Assembly (NCBI GenBank): GCA_041391385.1
Contig: JAWKOD010000005.1
Coordinates: forward strand, 1 to 64,000
Length of the DNA stretch: 64,000 nt
Direction of reading: 5' to 3'
From: CANIGN01 sp041391385
GTDB taxonomy: Bacteria > Bdellovibrionota > UBA2428
The notes beneath the pieces are model-generated. The model was not told where the DNA came from, made no database searches, and was given only the letters and a program-made list of their open reading frames with translations. This document shows positions 35,971 to 44,671 of this stretch, one piece after another; positions within the stretch are counted from its first letter, which is position 1; each line of letters starts with the position of its first letter. A program made the position numbers and the translations under genes.

Positions 35971-36486
35971 ATGATTAGCAAATTCTGGTCGATTAGTTTT
36001 CTTCTTACATTGGGTGCCTGTTCTTTTTTTCATACAAAAGCTTCTTTGAAAAAGAGTAAAGAACCTCTTGTCCAAAAGAAGGAGAGTCAGCCACTTGCAG
36101 AAAAGGATATGTTAAAAGTCGAGAGCAATGTTTATGTTTACTCTGCAACAAGCATAGAAAAGCTCTCGATAGCTTTTGACGAAGTTCTTAGACAAGAAGA
36201 TTTTCAGGTTAAGGAGCATTCTCCAGGTGCGACTCAGATAACTGCTGAGTCCACAAGCAAGGATTCTCTTGCTTTGTTTAATTCTGATTTTTCGACTGGT
36301 AGAAACTATAAGGTTTCTGAGTCTTTAGTTGTTGATGTAATGCTCAGCAAAGTGAGTTCAGGTGTTGAGGCTAAGTTGATTCTTACTCACTTAGAAAAAT
36401 ACAGCATGGGGCAAGTCGAAAGTAGAATTGAGAACGATTTGGACTTTTGTCGTAGGTTATTTTCTAAGGTGAATCTTGCTCTCTAA
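35971..36486 (+). CDS. Lipoprotein of unknown function
   Basis: About 171 residues from the ATG at 35971 (MISKFWSISFLLTLGACSFF, lipobox LGAC). The longer open frame from 35911 overlaps the BamE-like gene and lacks a signal at its start. The mature part alternates strands and helices (VYVYSATSIEKLSIAFDEVL, VVDVMLSKVSSG) but matches no family I know. It overlaps the following MFS gene by 11 bp and so is probably in the same operon. Confidence 0.6.
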   Translation: MISKFWSISFLLTLGACSFFHTKASLKKSKEPLVQKKESQPLAEKDMLKVESNVYVYSATSIEKLSIAFDEVLRQEDFQVKEHSPGATQITAESTSKDSLALFNSDFSTGRNYKVSESLVVDVMLSKVSSGVEAKLILTHLEKYSMGQVESRIENDLDFCRRLFSKVNLAL

Positions 36487-37756
36487 ATATTTTCCGTCTT
36501 TTTTTAAATTTAAAAAAGATCAATGGGCCTGGTCTATGTATGATTGGGCGAATTCTGCTTTTGCGACTACAGTCATGGCAGGTTTTTTTCCGGTCTTCTT
36601 TAAGAAGTTTTATGCTGCTAATTATTCTTCAAGTGAGTCAACAGCTTTTTTAGCTTATGCAAACGCAGTTGCCTTGCTCCTTGTTCTTGTGACGGCACCC
36701 GTGCTGGGGCAGTATACAGATCGCAGTCATAACAAAAAGAAAGCGCTTCTCTCACTTACAGTTCTGGGTGCGCTTTCGTGTATTGCTTTGGCCTTTTTGT
36801 CTCAAGGTGCCGTGCTTTATTCCGTATTACTTTTTATTACGGGGAATTTTGCTTTTTCTACGGCGTGCGCTCCCTATGATTCTTTGCTCGTGAGTGTGAG
36901 CACCGATAAAGAAGCTGATCGAGTTTCTTCCCTGGGTTACTCTATGGGTTACTTGGGGGGTGGAATCTTATTTGCAATTAACCTGTTGATGTATCAGAAG
37001 CCTGAGCTTTTCGGTCTTGCTGATGGTGCGGCGGCAATAAAGGCTTCCTTTGCAAGTGTTGGGGTGTGGTGGCTTATTTTTACTTTGCCACTGATGTTGT
37101 CGGTTCACGAAAAAGACTTCGACACAAACAATGAAGAGCAAGAAGGACTTTTTTTAAAAAACATAAAGAGAGTTTTTACGCACAGTCCCCAGTTGAAGAT
37201 ATTTCTTATAGCATTTTTCCTCTATAGTGACGGAGTTGGAACAGTGATCCGAATGGCTGTGGATTATGGTGTAAGTATTGGTTTAGAGGCAGGAGAGCTT
37301 ATGCTTGCGCTTCTGATGGTACAAATTGTAGCTTTTCCGGCAACTTTATTGTTGGCAAAACTTGTTGAAAAAGTTTCTCCTCGCAAGGCCATCTTGGGCT
37401 TACTTATGAATTATGTTCTTATTGTACTTTGGGGGAGTGTTCTCCATTCGAAATGGGAGTTTTTTGTAGTGATATTGTTGCTCGCTTTTTCGCAGGGAGG
37501 CGTACAGGCACTTAGTCGCTCACTCTTTATGCGTTTAATTCCAGCTTCTAAGGCGGGAGAGTTTTTTGGTGTGTATAATCTGCTCGGCAAATTTGCAGGT
37601 ATCGTAGGCTCCACTTTGATGGGGACAGTTGCTTGGCTTTCGGGGAGTCATCGCTTAGGCTTAGCGAGTGTAGCTGTGCTCTTCATTGCGGGGGCTTGGT
37701 TTTTGAAAAAAGTAGATTTAAAGGGAGATAGAGCAAATGGCGTATCCTTGGCTTGA
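36476..37756 (+). CDS. UMF1/Atg22-like MFS transporter
   Basis: A 426-residue membrane protein with about 12 helices. The N-terminus WAWSMYDWANSAFATTVMAG is the hallmark of the UMF1 (Atg22-like) MFS family, and YTDRSHNKKKAL is the MFS loop. A TTG start at 36476 is supported by AAGGTG about 5 bases upstream. Members move amino acids or small solutes; the substrate is unknown. It overlaps fadD by 20 bp. Confidence 0.85.
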   Translation: MLSKYFPSFFKFKKDQWAWSMYDWANSAFATTVMAGFFPVFFKKFYAANYSSSESTAFLAYANAVALLLVLVTAPVLGQYTDRSHNKKKALLSLTVLGALSCIALAFLSQGAVLYSVLLFITGNFAFSTACAPYDSLLVSVSTDKEADRVSSLGYSMGYLGGGILFAINLLMYQKPELFGLADGAAAIKASFASVGVWWLIFTLPLMLSVHEKDFDTNNEEQEGLFLKNIKRVFTHSPQLKIFLIAFFLYSDGVGTVIRMAVDYGVSIGLEAGELMLALLMVQIVAFPATLLLAKLVEKVSPRKAILGLLMNYVLIVLWGSVLHSKWEFFVVILLLAFSQGGVQALSRSLFMRLIPASKAGEFFGVYNLLGKFAGIVGSTLMGTVAWLSGSHRLGLASVAVLFIAGAWFLKKVDLKGDRANGVSLA

Positions 37757-39425
37757 AAATTATCCACGCTCAGTTCCTCATGATGTTGATGTAGACGCAT
37801 ACAGAAATCTTGTTGAGCTTTTTGAAAACAGTGCGAACCTTTTTCGCGATAGACCATCGTTTACCTGCATGGGTAAAACACTCAGTTATGCTGAACTCGA
37901 TCGATTGAGTAAATCCTTTGGAGCCTATCTTCAAAAAAGCTTAGGACTTAAAAAAGGCGATCGTATTGCCATTCAGCTTCCAAACGTTTTGCAATATCCG
38001 ATTGCTTTGTATGGTGCTCTTAGAGCGGGCCTCATTGTCGTTAACACAAACCCTCTTTATACACCTCGAGAAATGAAGCATCAGTTTAACGATGCAGGGG
38101 TTAAGGCCGTTGTAATTCTTTCTAATTTTGCCCAAAACTTAGAAAAAATTATAGATGAAACGGGTATTGAGCATGTGATCTTAACGGAATTAGGTGATCA
38201 GCTTGGTCTTGTGAAAGGTAATCTTGTCAACTTTGTCGTTAAACATGTTAAGAAGTTAGTTCCCGCTTTCAAACTTCCACGTGCAATATCTTTTCGTAAG
38301 GCACTTCTCATTGGACACTTACAACATTTAGATACCCCTCAGATTGAATCGAGCGATATTGCTTTTCTTCAATATACGGGTGGAACTACAGGAGTATCAA
38401 AAGGCGCTATTCTTACGCACAGAAATATGATTGCAAACTGTTTGCAGTGTGCAGCTTGGATGAGTCCAGGAACAACGGGACAGGGGGATTTAATTGTAAC
38501 GCCTTTGCCCCTGTATCATATCTTTTCTCTCACTGTGAACTGCTTGATGTTGGGTAAGCAAGGTGGACATAATCTTCTTATTCCTAACCCCAAGGATATT
38601 CCTAATTTTGTAAAAGAACTTTCTCGCTATCGCTTTAATATTATTTCTGGCGTGAACACTCTTTTTAATGCTTTGCTAAACGATAAGTCTTTTCATGAAA
38701 TTGATTTTTCATATTTTAGATTGTGTGTTGGTGGAGGAATGGCTGTTCAGAGTAGTGTCGCAAAACGCTGGAAAGAAGTTACAGGCGTTCCAATTATTGA
38801 GGGATATGGCTTAACGGAAGCCTCTCCTGTAATTTGTTGTAATCGTGTTGACGGTTTTGAAAAAACAAATTCCATTGGGCTACCCGTTCCCTCGACACAC
38901 GTAAAACTTGTAGATGATGACGGGAATGAGGTTCCTCTGGGAGAAGCGGGTGAGTTGTGCGCAAAGGGACCGCAGGTCATGCAAGGCTATTGGCAACGTA
39001 AAGAAGAAACCGAAAATGTCATGTTAGGCGATTATCTTAAGACGGGTGATATTGCCATTATGGAAAAAGATGGATCCTTTAAAATTGTCGATCGTAAAAA
39101 AGATATGATTTTAGTTTCAGGCTTTAATGTTTATCCAAATGAGATAGAGGAAGCCGTTGCAGCACATCCAGGAATTTTAGAGGTAGCTGCTGTGGGCGTT
39201 CCCGATGAGAAATCTGGTGAAACAGTGAAACTATTTGTTGTGAGAAAGAATCCGGCACTCACTGCTCAGGCTGTAAAAGATTACTGCAGAGAGCGACTTA
39301 CTGGCTATAAAATGCCTAAGTTTATAGAGTTCAGAGAATCGCTCCCTAAAACAAATGTTGGAAAAATTCTTCGTCGTGAACTAAGAGATGAGTCTATGAA
39401 AGTCGAAGGCAAGGAGTCAGTTTAA
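37737..39425 (+). CDS. fadD: Long-chain fatty-acid-CoA ligase
   Basis: A 562-residue AMP-forming acyl-CoA synthetase. Key motifs are YTGGTTGVSKGAILTH (ATP/AMP loop), GYGLTEASPV (A5 motif) and KTGDIAIM through FKIVDRKKDMILVSGFNVYP (FACS signature and hinge), with catalytic Lys in the C-terminal KTNVGKILRREL. It activates fatty acids for beta-oxidation or lipid recycling at the inner membrane. Length and motifs are typical. It overlaps the MFS gene upstream and ends on the first base of the YebC-family gene (TAATG). Confidence 0.92.
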   Translation: MAYPWLENYPRSVPHDVDVDAYRNLVELFENSANLFRDRPSFTCMGKTLSYAELDRLSKSFGAYLQKSLGLKKGDRIAIQLPNVLQYPIALYGALRAGLIVVNTNPLYTPREMKHQFNDAGVKAVVILSNFAQNLEKIIDETGIEHVILTELGDQLGLVKGNLVNFVVKHVKKLVPAFKLPRAISFRKALLIGHLQHLDTPQIESSDIAFLQYTGGTTGVSKGAILTHRNMIANCLQCAAWMSPGTTGQGDLIVTPLPLYHIFSLTVNCLMLGKQGGHNLLIPNPKDIPNFVKELSRYRFNIISGVNTLFNALLNDKSFHEIDFSYFRLCVGGGMAVQSSVAKRWKEVTGVPIIEGYGLTEASPVICCNRVDGFEKTNSIGLPVPSTHVKLVDDDGNEVPLGEAGELCAKGPQVMQGYWQRKEETENVMLGDYLKTGDIAIMEKDGSFKIVDRKKDMILVSGFNVYPNEIEEAVAAHPGILEVAAVGVPDEKSGETVKLFVVRKNPALTAQAVKDYCRERLTGYKMPKFIEFRESLPKTNVGKILRRELRDESMKVEGKESV

Positions 39426-40126
39426 TGGGTCGCGGTTGGGTACACGGTATTCGAGAGGCTTCTGCTTCAAAAAAAGGGAAGCTTTTTACAAAAATAGCAA
39501 AAGAAATCAGTGTGGCAGTGAGAACGGGAGGGTCTAAGGATCCAAACGCAAATTCACGTTTACGTTTGGCCTTAAGAGAAGCTCAGAAGGCATCTATGCC
39601 CAAAGATACTGTGGATAGAGCTATTAAACGGGGTTCTGGCGAGTCTGCTGAAGGACAACTAGAGGAAGTGCTCTACGAGGCATACGGCGCAAATGGCGTG
39701 CCTGTTTTAGTTGAAGCTTTAACAGATAACCGCAATCGCACGGTGCAGGATTTACGTGCTATCTTTGTGCGTGGTGGGGGTGCCCTGGGTGCTGAAGGTT
39801 CTGTCGCATGGAATTTTGATAGAGTGGGCGCTATTTTAGCGAAAGACTCTAAGGGTAGAGATGCCGAAGAGGCTGCTATTAACGCGGGTGCTGATAATGT
39901 TGAAGCGCTTGAGGACGGTCTTTTTCAGTTTATTTGTGCATTAGGTGATCTAGAGACTGTTCAAGAGGCTTTGATCAAAGAAGGCTGGGAAGTGAGTACT
40001 TCTGAGCTCATCTATAAGGCTAAAACACCTGTAACGATTACACCTGAGCAAGAAGTTATGCTTGAAAAGCTTAACGAGAGCTTAGATGATCACGATGATG
40101 TCAAACGGGTTCATTTCGCCCTTTAA
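39425..40126 (+). CDS. YebC/PmpR-family regulator (TACO1-like)
   Basis: A 233-residue cytoplasmic protein with family motifs: GRGWVHGIREASASKKGKLF at the N-terminus, KEISVAVRTGG, DPNANSRLRLALREA, MPKDTVDRAIKRG and YEAYGANGVPVLVEALTDN. YebC proteins act as DNA-binding regulators or translation factors that relieve ribosome stalling at proline stretches. It shares its start base with the fadD stop and overlaps aroB by 41 bp. Confidence 0.93.
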   Translation: MGRGWVHGIREASASKKGKLFTKIAKEISVAVRTGGSKDPNANSRLRLALREAQKASMPKDTVDRAIKRGSGESAEGQLEEVLYEAYGANGVPVLVEALTDNRNRTVQDLRAIFVRGGGALGAEGSVAWNFDRVGAILAKDSKGRDAEEAAINAGADNVEALEDGLFQFICALGDLETVQEALIKEGWEVSTSELIYKAKTPVTITPEQEVMLEKLNESLDDHDDVKRVHFAL

Positions 40127-41120
40127 AATTATAAGTTCTGGGAAGATTAAACTTCCTCTAGGCCGTTGGGCCTTGATCTACGATAAAAAGTTACAAAAAC
40201 ATATTTGCAAAATTTCTGGAGAGCTTTGTTTTAAAATTCCTATAAATGCAGGCGAAGGAGCCAAGAGTCTCAAGGCTTTTGAGGGAGTTGTTAAGAAATT
40301 AGCTCGTCTCGAGTTAGCGCACGGAGCTTGTGATGGGATTTGTGTGCTGGGTGGAGGAAGCCTGGGGGACATGGGAGCCTTTGTCGCGAGTGTTTATAGA
40401 AGAGGGGTGCGCTTGATCCTTGTGCCTTCGACGTATCTTTCTGTTATCGATTCTGCCTTTGGTGGTAAGACAGCTCTTAATTTTGGTGCTGCAAAAAATC
40501 AAATCGGAACTTTTTACCCGGCTGAAAGTGTTCTTGTTCACAAGCAAATTTTGCCTTCGAATACTCAGTTAGTGAGAGATGCTTATGCGGAGCTTTTGAA
40601 AACAGCTATCCTTGAGCGTGGGCTTTGGAATAAAATGCAAAAACTTAAACGTTTTGACTCTAATGGGTTTTGGAAACTTGCAGAAGATTGTATTTTAGCA
40701 AAACTTAAAATTGTCAAAAAAGATCCGCGGGAAACAAAAGGCTTAAGGCAATTGTTGAATTTGGGTCACACTTTGGGTCACGTGTTTGAAAAAATTGCAC
40801 CGCTTTCTCATGGCGAAGCTGTAGCCCTTGGCCTTTTTTATGAATTAGAGATTTTCTATTTAATCGAGCGTTTAGATGAAGAAACTTACCTGGATATTCT
40901 AGAGCTTTGGGAGGAACTGTTTAGTTATAAAAAACTCCGCGCTAAGTTAATGTCAAAGCATTCCGAGAAAAGGGTAGCCGCACTTCTTTTACGAGATAAA
41001 AAAGCAAAGCTGGGTACGATTCAGATTCCTGTTGTAAATTCTATAGGAAAGGTAGCTGTTGAGAAATTGCCCGCTACGCTCTTTTTGCAATTCTTAAAAA
41101 TACAAGGAATAACACGATAA
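40086..41120 (+). CDS. aroB: 3-dehydroquinate synthase
   Basis: A 344-residue enzyme of the shikimate pathway that cyclises DAHP to 3-dehydroquinate using NAD and a divalent metal. Motifs: GGGSLGDMGAFVASVYRRG (NAD site), PSTYLSVIDSAFGGKTALNF, KNQIGTFYPAE, and metal ligands in LNLGHTLGHVFE and LSHGEAVALG. Several ATGs (40086-40100) are possible starts inside the YebC-family gene. It shares the TAATG junction with aroA, so translation is coupled. Confidence 0.92.
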   Translation: MITMMSNGFISPFKIISSGKIKLPLGRWALIYDKKLQKHICKISGELCFKIPINAGEGAKSLKAFEGVVKKLARLELAHGACDGICVLGGGSLGDMGAFVASVYRRGVRLILVPSTYLSVIDSAFGGKTALNFGAAKNQIGTFYPAESVLVHKQILPSNTQLVRDAYAELLKTAILERGLWNKMQKLKRFDSNGFWKLAEDCILAKLKIVKKDPRETKGLRQLLNLGHTLGHVFEKIAPLSHGEAVALGLFYELEIFYLIERLDEETYLDILELWEELFSYKKLRAKLMSKHSEKRVAALLLRDKKAKLGTIQIPVVNSIGKVAVEKLPATLFLQFLKIQGITR

Positions 41121-42349
41121 TGCTTGAGGTAACTTCAAAGCAAATTCCACCATCGAAGTCTTTGTATAACCGAGCTCTGGTCATGCAGTCATTTGAGCCA
41201 GACTTAAAAATCGTTACGAATAGTTCTTATGAATCAGAAGATGTTCAACTCTTTAAGAAGGCTTTAAGTGATTTTGGTAGAGGAGAAACTGAGTTCTATT
41301 GTGGCGCAGGCGCAGCTCCTTTTAAATTTTTAGCTATACGTCTTTCAAGGCAAATGGGGAGTTTTGTTATACGAGGGACCGAGAGACTTTTAAGTCGTCC
41401 TCTCGATGAGCTTCTGTCACTCTTGTCACAGTTAGGTTGCAGGGACGTTCTTTTAAGCTCGGATTCATTGTCTTTTAGTTCTTCTGGTGAATGGCCTACA
41501 GCTATTGAAGTGAATGTAGAAAAAAGCAGCCAAGAACTTTCAGCTTTGATTTTGTCTTCGTGGGAATTAGACGAAGAACTTCAGGTGACACTTGTAGGGG
41601 ACGTTGCTTCGTCAACGTATTTAGAAATGACAGTGGCTTTGATGTCGGCTGCGGGGTGGTCGGGCAATTTAATTGTAAATGATCGCTTAGAAAAAGTTTT
41701 GCTTCCTAAAAAGCAATACGTAGTTTTAGACGAGATCTTTGTAGAACCCGATATGAGTTGTATTGCAAGTCTTGCTTTGGCGGGTGCTATTAAGGGCGGG
41801 GCACACTTTTTTTCAATGTTACCGTCGTCGTTGCAGGGGGATCAGTTAGTATTCCCACTTATGGCAAAAATGGGCGTAAAGCTTAAGCAGAAGCTGCAAA
41901 AAGCACGCGAAAATGAAGATAGCTTTGAGGAGCAGCTTCAATTGGTGGAGGTCATTGTAGAAGAGGCTTCGATATACTCGGGCATTGAAGTTGATCTGCG
42001 GGCTACTCCGGACTTGTTCCCTGTATTGGCTGCTTTTAGTGCTAAAGCCTCTACTCCGTCGATCTTTACGGGGCTTAAGAATTTAAACATTAAAGAGTCA
42101 CGGCGTCTTGATAGAATGAAAGAGCTTCTTGAGGGTGTAGGGGTAAAGTGTGAGCTCCAAGAAGATAGATTTAAGGTGCTACCTGTGACTGACTACAAGT
42201 TAAGCACTTTCGACTTTGATTCGGATAAAGATCATCGTTTAGCGATGGCGGCGGCTCTATTGAAGCTTCAAGGGGCTCTAATAAATCTTAAAAATCCAGA
42301 AGTTGTGAATAAGAGTTTCCCTAATTTTTGGGACTTTGTAGCTTCTTAG
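41120..42349 (+). CDS. aroA: EPSP synthase (5-enolpyruvylshikimate-3-phosphate synthase)
   Basis: A 409-residue, rather divergent EPSP synthase. PPSKSLYNRALVMQ is the N-terminal substrate motif, GAGAAPFKFLAIRL corresponds to the family NAGTA region, and DLRATPDLFPVLAAFSAKA plus KESRRLDRMKELLEGVGV with DKDHRLAMAAALL are the C-terminal signatures. It joins shikimate-3-phosphate and PEP. It directly follows aroB, as in the eukaryotic AROM order. Confidence 0.9.
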   Translation: MLEVTSKQIPPSKSLYNRALVMQSFEPDLKIVTNSSYESEDVQLFKKALSDFGRGETEFYCGAGAAPFKFLAIRLSRQMGSFVIRGTERLLSRPLDELLSLLSQLGCRDVLLSSDSLSFSSSGEWPTAIEVNVEKSSQELSALILSSWELDEELQVTLVGDVASSTYLEMTVALMSAAGWSGNLIVNDRLEKVLLPKKQYVVLDEIFVEPDMSCIASLALAGAIKGGAHFFSMLPSSLQGDQLVFPLMAKMGVKLKQKLQKARENEDSFEEQLQLVEVIVEEASIYSGIEVDLRATPDLFPVLAAFSAKASTPSIFTGLKNLNIKESRRLDRMKELLEGVGVKCELQEDRFKVLPVTDYKLSTFDFDSDKDHRLAMAAALLKLQGALINLKNPEVVNKSFPNFWDFVAS

Positions 42350-42455
42350 CTTCATTCTTAAATCAGCTTAAGATTTTGAATAAATTTGTGATTCATCAAC
42401 TCTTTCTGTACTTTATGCAACTAGACAGTTGGTCTTAATGTCAGGTGTTAGATAG

Positions 42456-43112
42456 GTGCAAAAAGTGATTCAGAAAAAACAAAAAAAATTAATTCAAATA
42501 CTTTCCGTTTCCTTTCTCTCTTTATTGGGAGCTTCATTAGCTTTTGCTCAAGAAGAAGACGTTGTTCCTAATCCTGATATTCAAACTCTAGTCTATTTTC
42601 CTGCACCTGAAGTTGATCCTCAAGTATTGAATTCAGTTAAAGGAAATTTGTTAAGATTTCTTTATGATGCAGCAACTAGTCCTCGGCTCTATTTGAGTGA
42701 GTCTTTAATAAGGAACTGCACTATAGCCGAAGAAAAAGGTGAGCTTTCATCTTGTGCTGCTGGGCTTGAAAGTGTGTTTGTTGCTGATGAAGTGGGTGCT
42801 CTGGCAAAACCCGCACTGTTCTCAATTGTCTTCAAGGCGAATGACGGAGTTCTAAATAAAGGCGCTCACCTGAGTGCTCTTGTTGTTATTTCTAACCCAC
42901 AAGCTCCAGGTAAAGAGTATCGTTTTGTGATTGAAGCTCCATCTGTTACTTCTCAGGGCAAGAGTGCTCACGATATCAACGAAGCTTTATTTTCTACTCA
43001 AATAATGGATTTTAAAATTGTTCAGATCAAAGAAGCTGATCAAAGTGACAAGCTGAGTGACTTGGAGCAGCTCATCTTAGATGCTAAAAACGACAAAACT
43101 TACGAAATATAG
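42456..43112 (+). CDS. Secreted protein of unknown function
   Basis: A 218-residue protein starting at GTG 42456, with a basic N-terminus and signal peptide (IQILSVSFLSLLGASLAFAQ). The mature part is acidic with two Cys (RNCTI, SSCAAG) that could pair. No family recognised. It is separated from aroA by 106 bp, enough for its own promoter. Confidence 0.55.
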   Translation: MQKVIQKKQKKLIQILSVSFLSLLGASLAFAQEEDVVPNPDIQTLVYFPAPEVDPQVLNSVKGNLLRFLYDAATSPRLYLSESLIRNCTIAEEKGELSSCAAGLESVFVADEVGALAKPALFSIVFKANDGVLNKGAHLSALVVISNPQAPGKEYRFVIEAPSVTSQGKSAHDINEALFSTQIMDFKIVQIKEADQSDKLSDLEQLILDAKNDKTYEI

Positions 43113-43153
43113 TTTTTCTTATCTCGTTATTGCTCAGGTATACTTGAGTAGTA

Positions 43154-43618
43154 ATGGATGTATTTATAGTCATCATTCAAAGTCTTTTAATGCTTAGTAT
43201 TGCTATGGCTTCAACACTTGAAGCCATGTTCGGTCTTTCAATGCGCTTTGAAGCTCCCGATCTTGTACATTGCTTATCGTTGCTTGGTATTGCCTGGTCT
43301 TTGCTTCTAGTTTTTTTAGGTGCTTTGAGGTTAGGAAAAGATGCGCGCATCCTTCCTATGCCCGCTAAGCGTGCGGCCTTGAAAACAAAGGGAGCCTATG
43401 AGTTTTGTCGGCATCCGATGTATAGTGGCTTCATAGGGGCAGCTTTTTTTTGGTCAATGTACTTGTCCTCGTATTTTGCCCTAGTCTGTACTGCCTTGTT
43501 TGTTGCGATCCTCGTTGTAAAGGTTAAAAAAGAGGAGCACTACCTTCGTGAAATTTATGGTGATGAACACAAAGATTACTGTAAAAAAGTTGGAATGTTT
43601 TTTCCTAAAAAGTTTTAG
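43154..43618 (+). CDS. Isoprenylcysteine carboxyl methyltransferase-family membrane protein
   Basis: A 154-residue membrane protein with about four helices. The C-terminal YEFCRHPMYSGFIGAA and KKEEHYLREIYGDEHKDYC carry the RHPxY and E.L...G..Y.Y motifs of ICMT/PEMT-type methyltransferases, which bind S-adenosylmethionine. The methyl acceptor in bacteria is generally unknown. It converges on the amn gene. Confidence 0.8.
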   Translation: MDVFIVIIQSLLMLSIAMASTLEAMFGLSMRFEAPDLVHCLSLLGIAWSLLLVFLGALRLGKDARILPMPAKRAALKTKGAYEFCRHPMYSGFIGAAFFWSMYLSSYFALVCTALFVAILVVKVKKEEHYLREIYGDEHKDYCKKVGMFFPKKF

Positions 43619-43627
43619 TGTTTATTG

Positions 43628-44623
43628 CTACCACTGGTAGTGACGAACGGTTTCTCCGCGGTCTGCAATAGTTGCCATGGCTTTAATTCCAAGATCAATA
43701 TGAACGTCGGTAAACTTTCTAAAAACTTCTCGTGCCGATTCTTTAGTTTTAATTCCGCCTTCTCGTAAGGGGCAATCACTTACCAAAAGTAAGGCCCCAA
43801 TGTTGACTTTTCCGGCAAAGCAACTGGTAAAAAGAGACGCTGTTTCCATTTCTACGGCGAGAACCTTTTCTGAAATCAAAACATCAATGAACTTTTTGTC
43901 GAACTCCCAAAAGCGGAAGTCGGTCGTATGGACAGTGCCTGTACGATATTCATAGCCATTTTCAACAAGGATTTGGCTTACGAACTTTTGAACTTTAAAC
44001 GTTGGAAGTGCGGGAACTTGAGGAGGAAGAAAATGTTGAGATACTCCTTCACCACGAATTGCCGCGATGGGAAGAATGAAGTCTCCCACGTTTAGTGAAT
44101 TGTGAACGGATCCACAAAGGCCTAAGAAAAGTGTAGCCTTGGGCTCAATAACACCTAAGAGCTCACCAATAAGTGCAGCAACAGCAGAACCTACGCCGAA
44201 TTCAATAATAGATACGTTAGCAGAGACAGAGGTGGCTGCTGTAAAAGCGCTTCCCGTGGTGACTTTGGCATCAGGTAAAATGCTTTTAAAGCGCTCTACG
44301 TAATAGGGAAAGTTGGTGAGAATAACTTGTTTGGCGAACTCATCAATTCGATGGCCTGTGTAGCGCTCGAGCATATCGCATGCAATTTTACGCTTAGCCT
44401 CGTTGCCATAAACTGTGCTGCCCATGATATTGAGTTTTGTTTCGATTACCTCGCTGCGAACTCGCGACTGAACCAGAAGGTCAATTTTGTCGCTAATGGC
44501 TTTAATGGCGTGTTTTTGGACAGCTTCTTCTTTTTTAACGAGCGTGTTTTTTTTAGTTTTAAGTTTTTTAGCCACTTTTTTTGTGGATTTCTTTGAGTTT
44601 TTTGATTTTTTCTTTAATCCCAT
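43628..44623 (-). CDS. amn: AMP nucleosidase
   Basis: A 331-residue protein with a Lys-rich N-terminal extension of about 45 residues. The core is a purine nucleoside phosphorylase-like fold: GSTVYGNEAKRKIACDMLER, LTNFPYYVERF, FLGLCGSVHNSLNVGD and AVEMETASLFTSCF (nucleoside-binding Glu region). AMP nucleosidase splits AMP to adenine and ribose-5-phosphate. It resembles the shorter type found in Bacteroidetes and other non-enteric bacteria. Convergent with the ICMT-like gene and divergent from aroKDE. Confidence 0.88.
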   Translation of the reverse strand: MGLKKKSKNSKKSTKKVAKKLKTKKNTLVKKEEAVQKHAIKAISDKIDLLVQSRVRSEVIETKLNIMGSTVYGNEAKRKIACDMLERYTGHRIDEFAKQVILTNFPYYVERFKSILPDAKVTTGSAFTAATSVSANVSIIEFGVGSAVAALIGELLGVIEPKATLFLGLCGSVHNSLNVGDFILPIAAIRGEGVSQHFLPPQVPALPTFKVQKFVSQILVENGYEYRTGTVHTTDFRFWEFDKKFIDVLISEKVLAVEMETASLFTSCFAGKVNIGALLLVSDCPLREGGIKTKESAREVFRKFTDVHIDLGIKAMATIADRGETVRHYQW

Positions 44624-44671
44624 ATTGGGATTACGATCCTAGCATTTTTTCACAAAAGTTTCTCTCTAAAA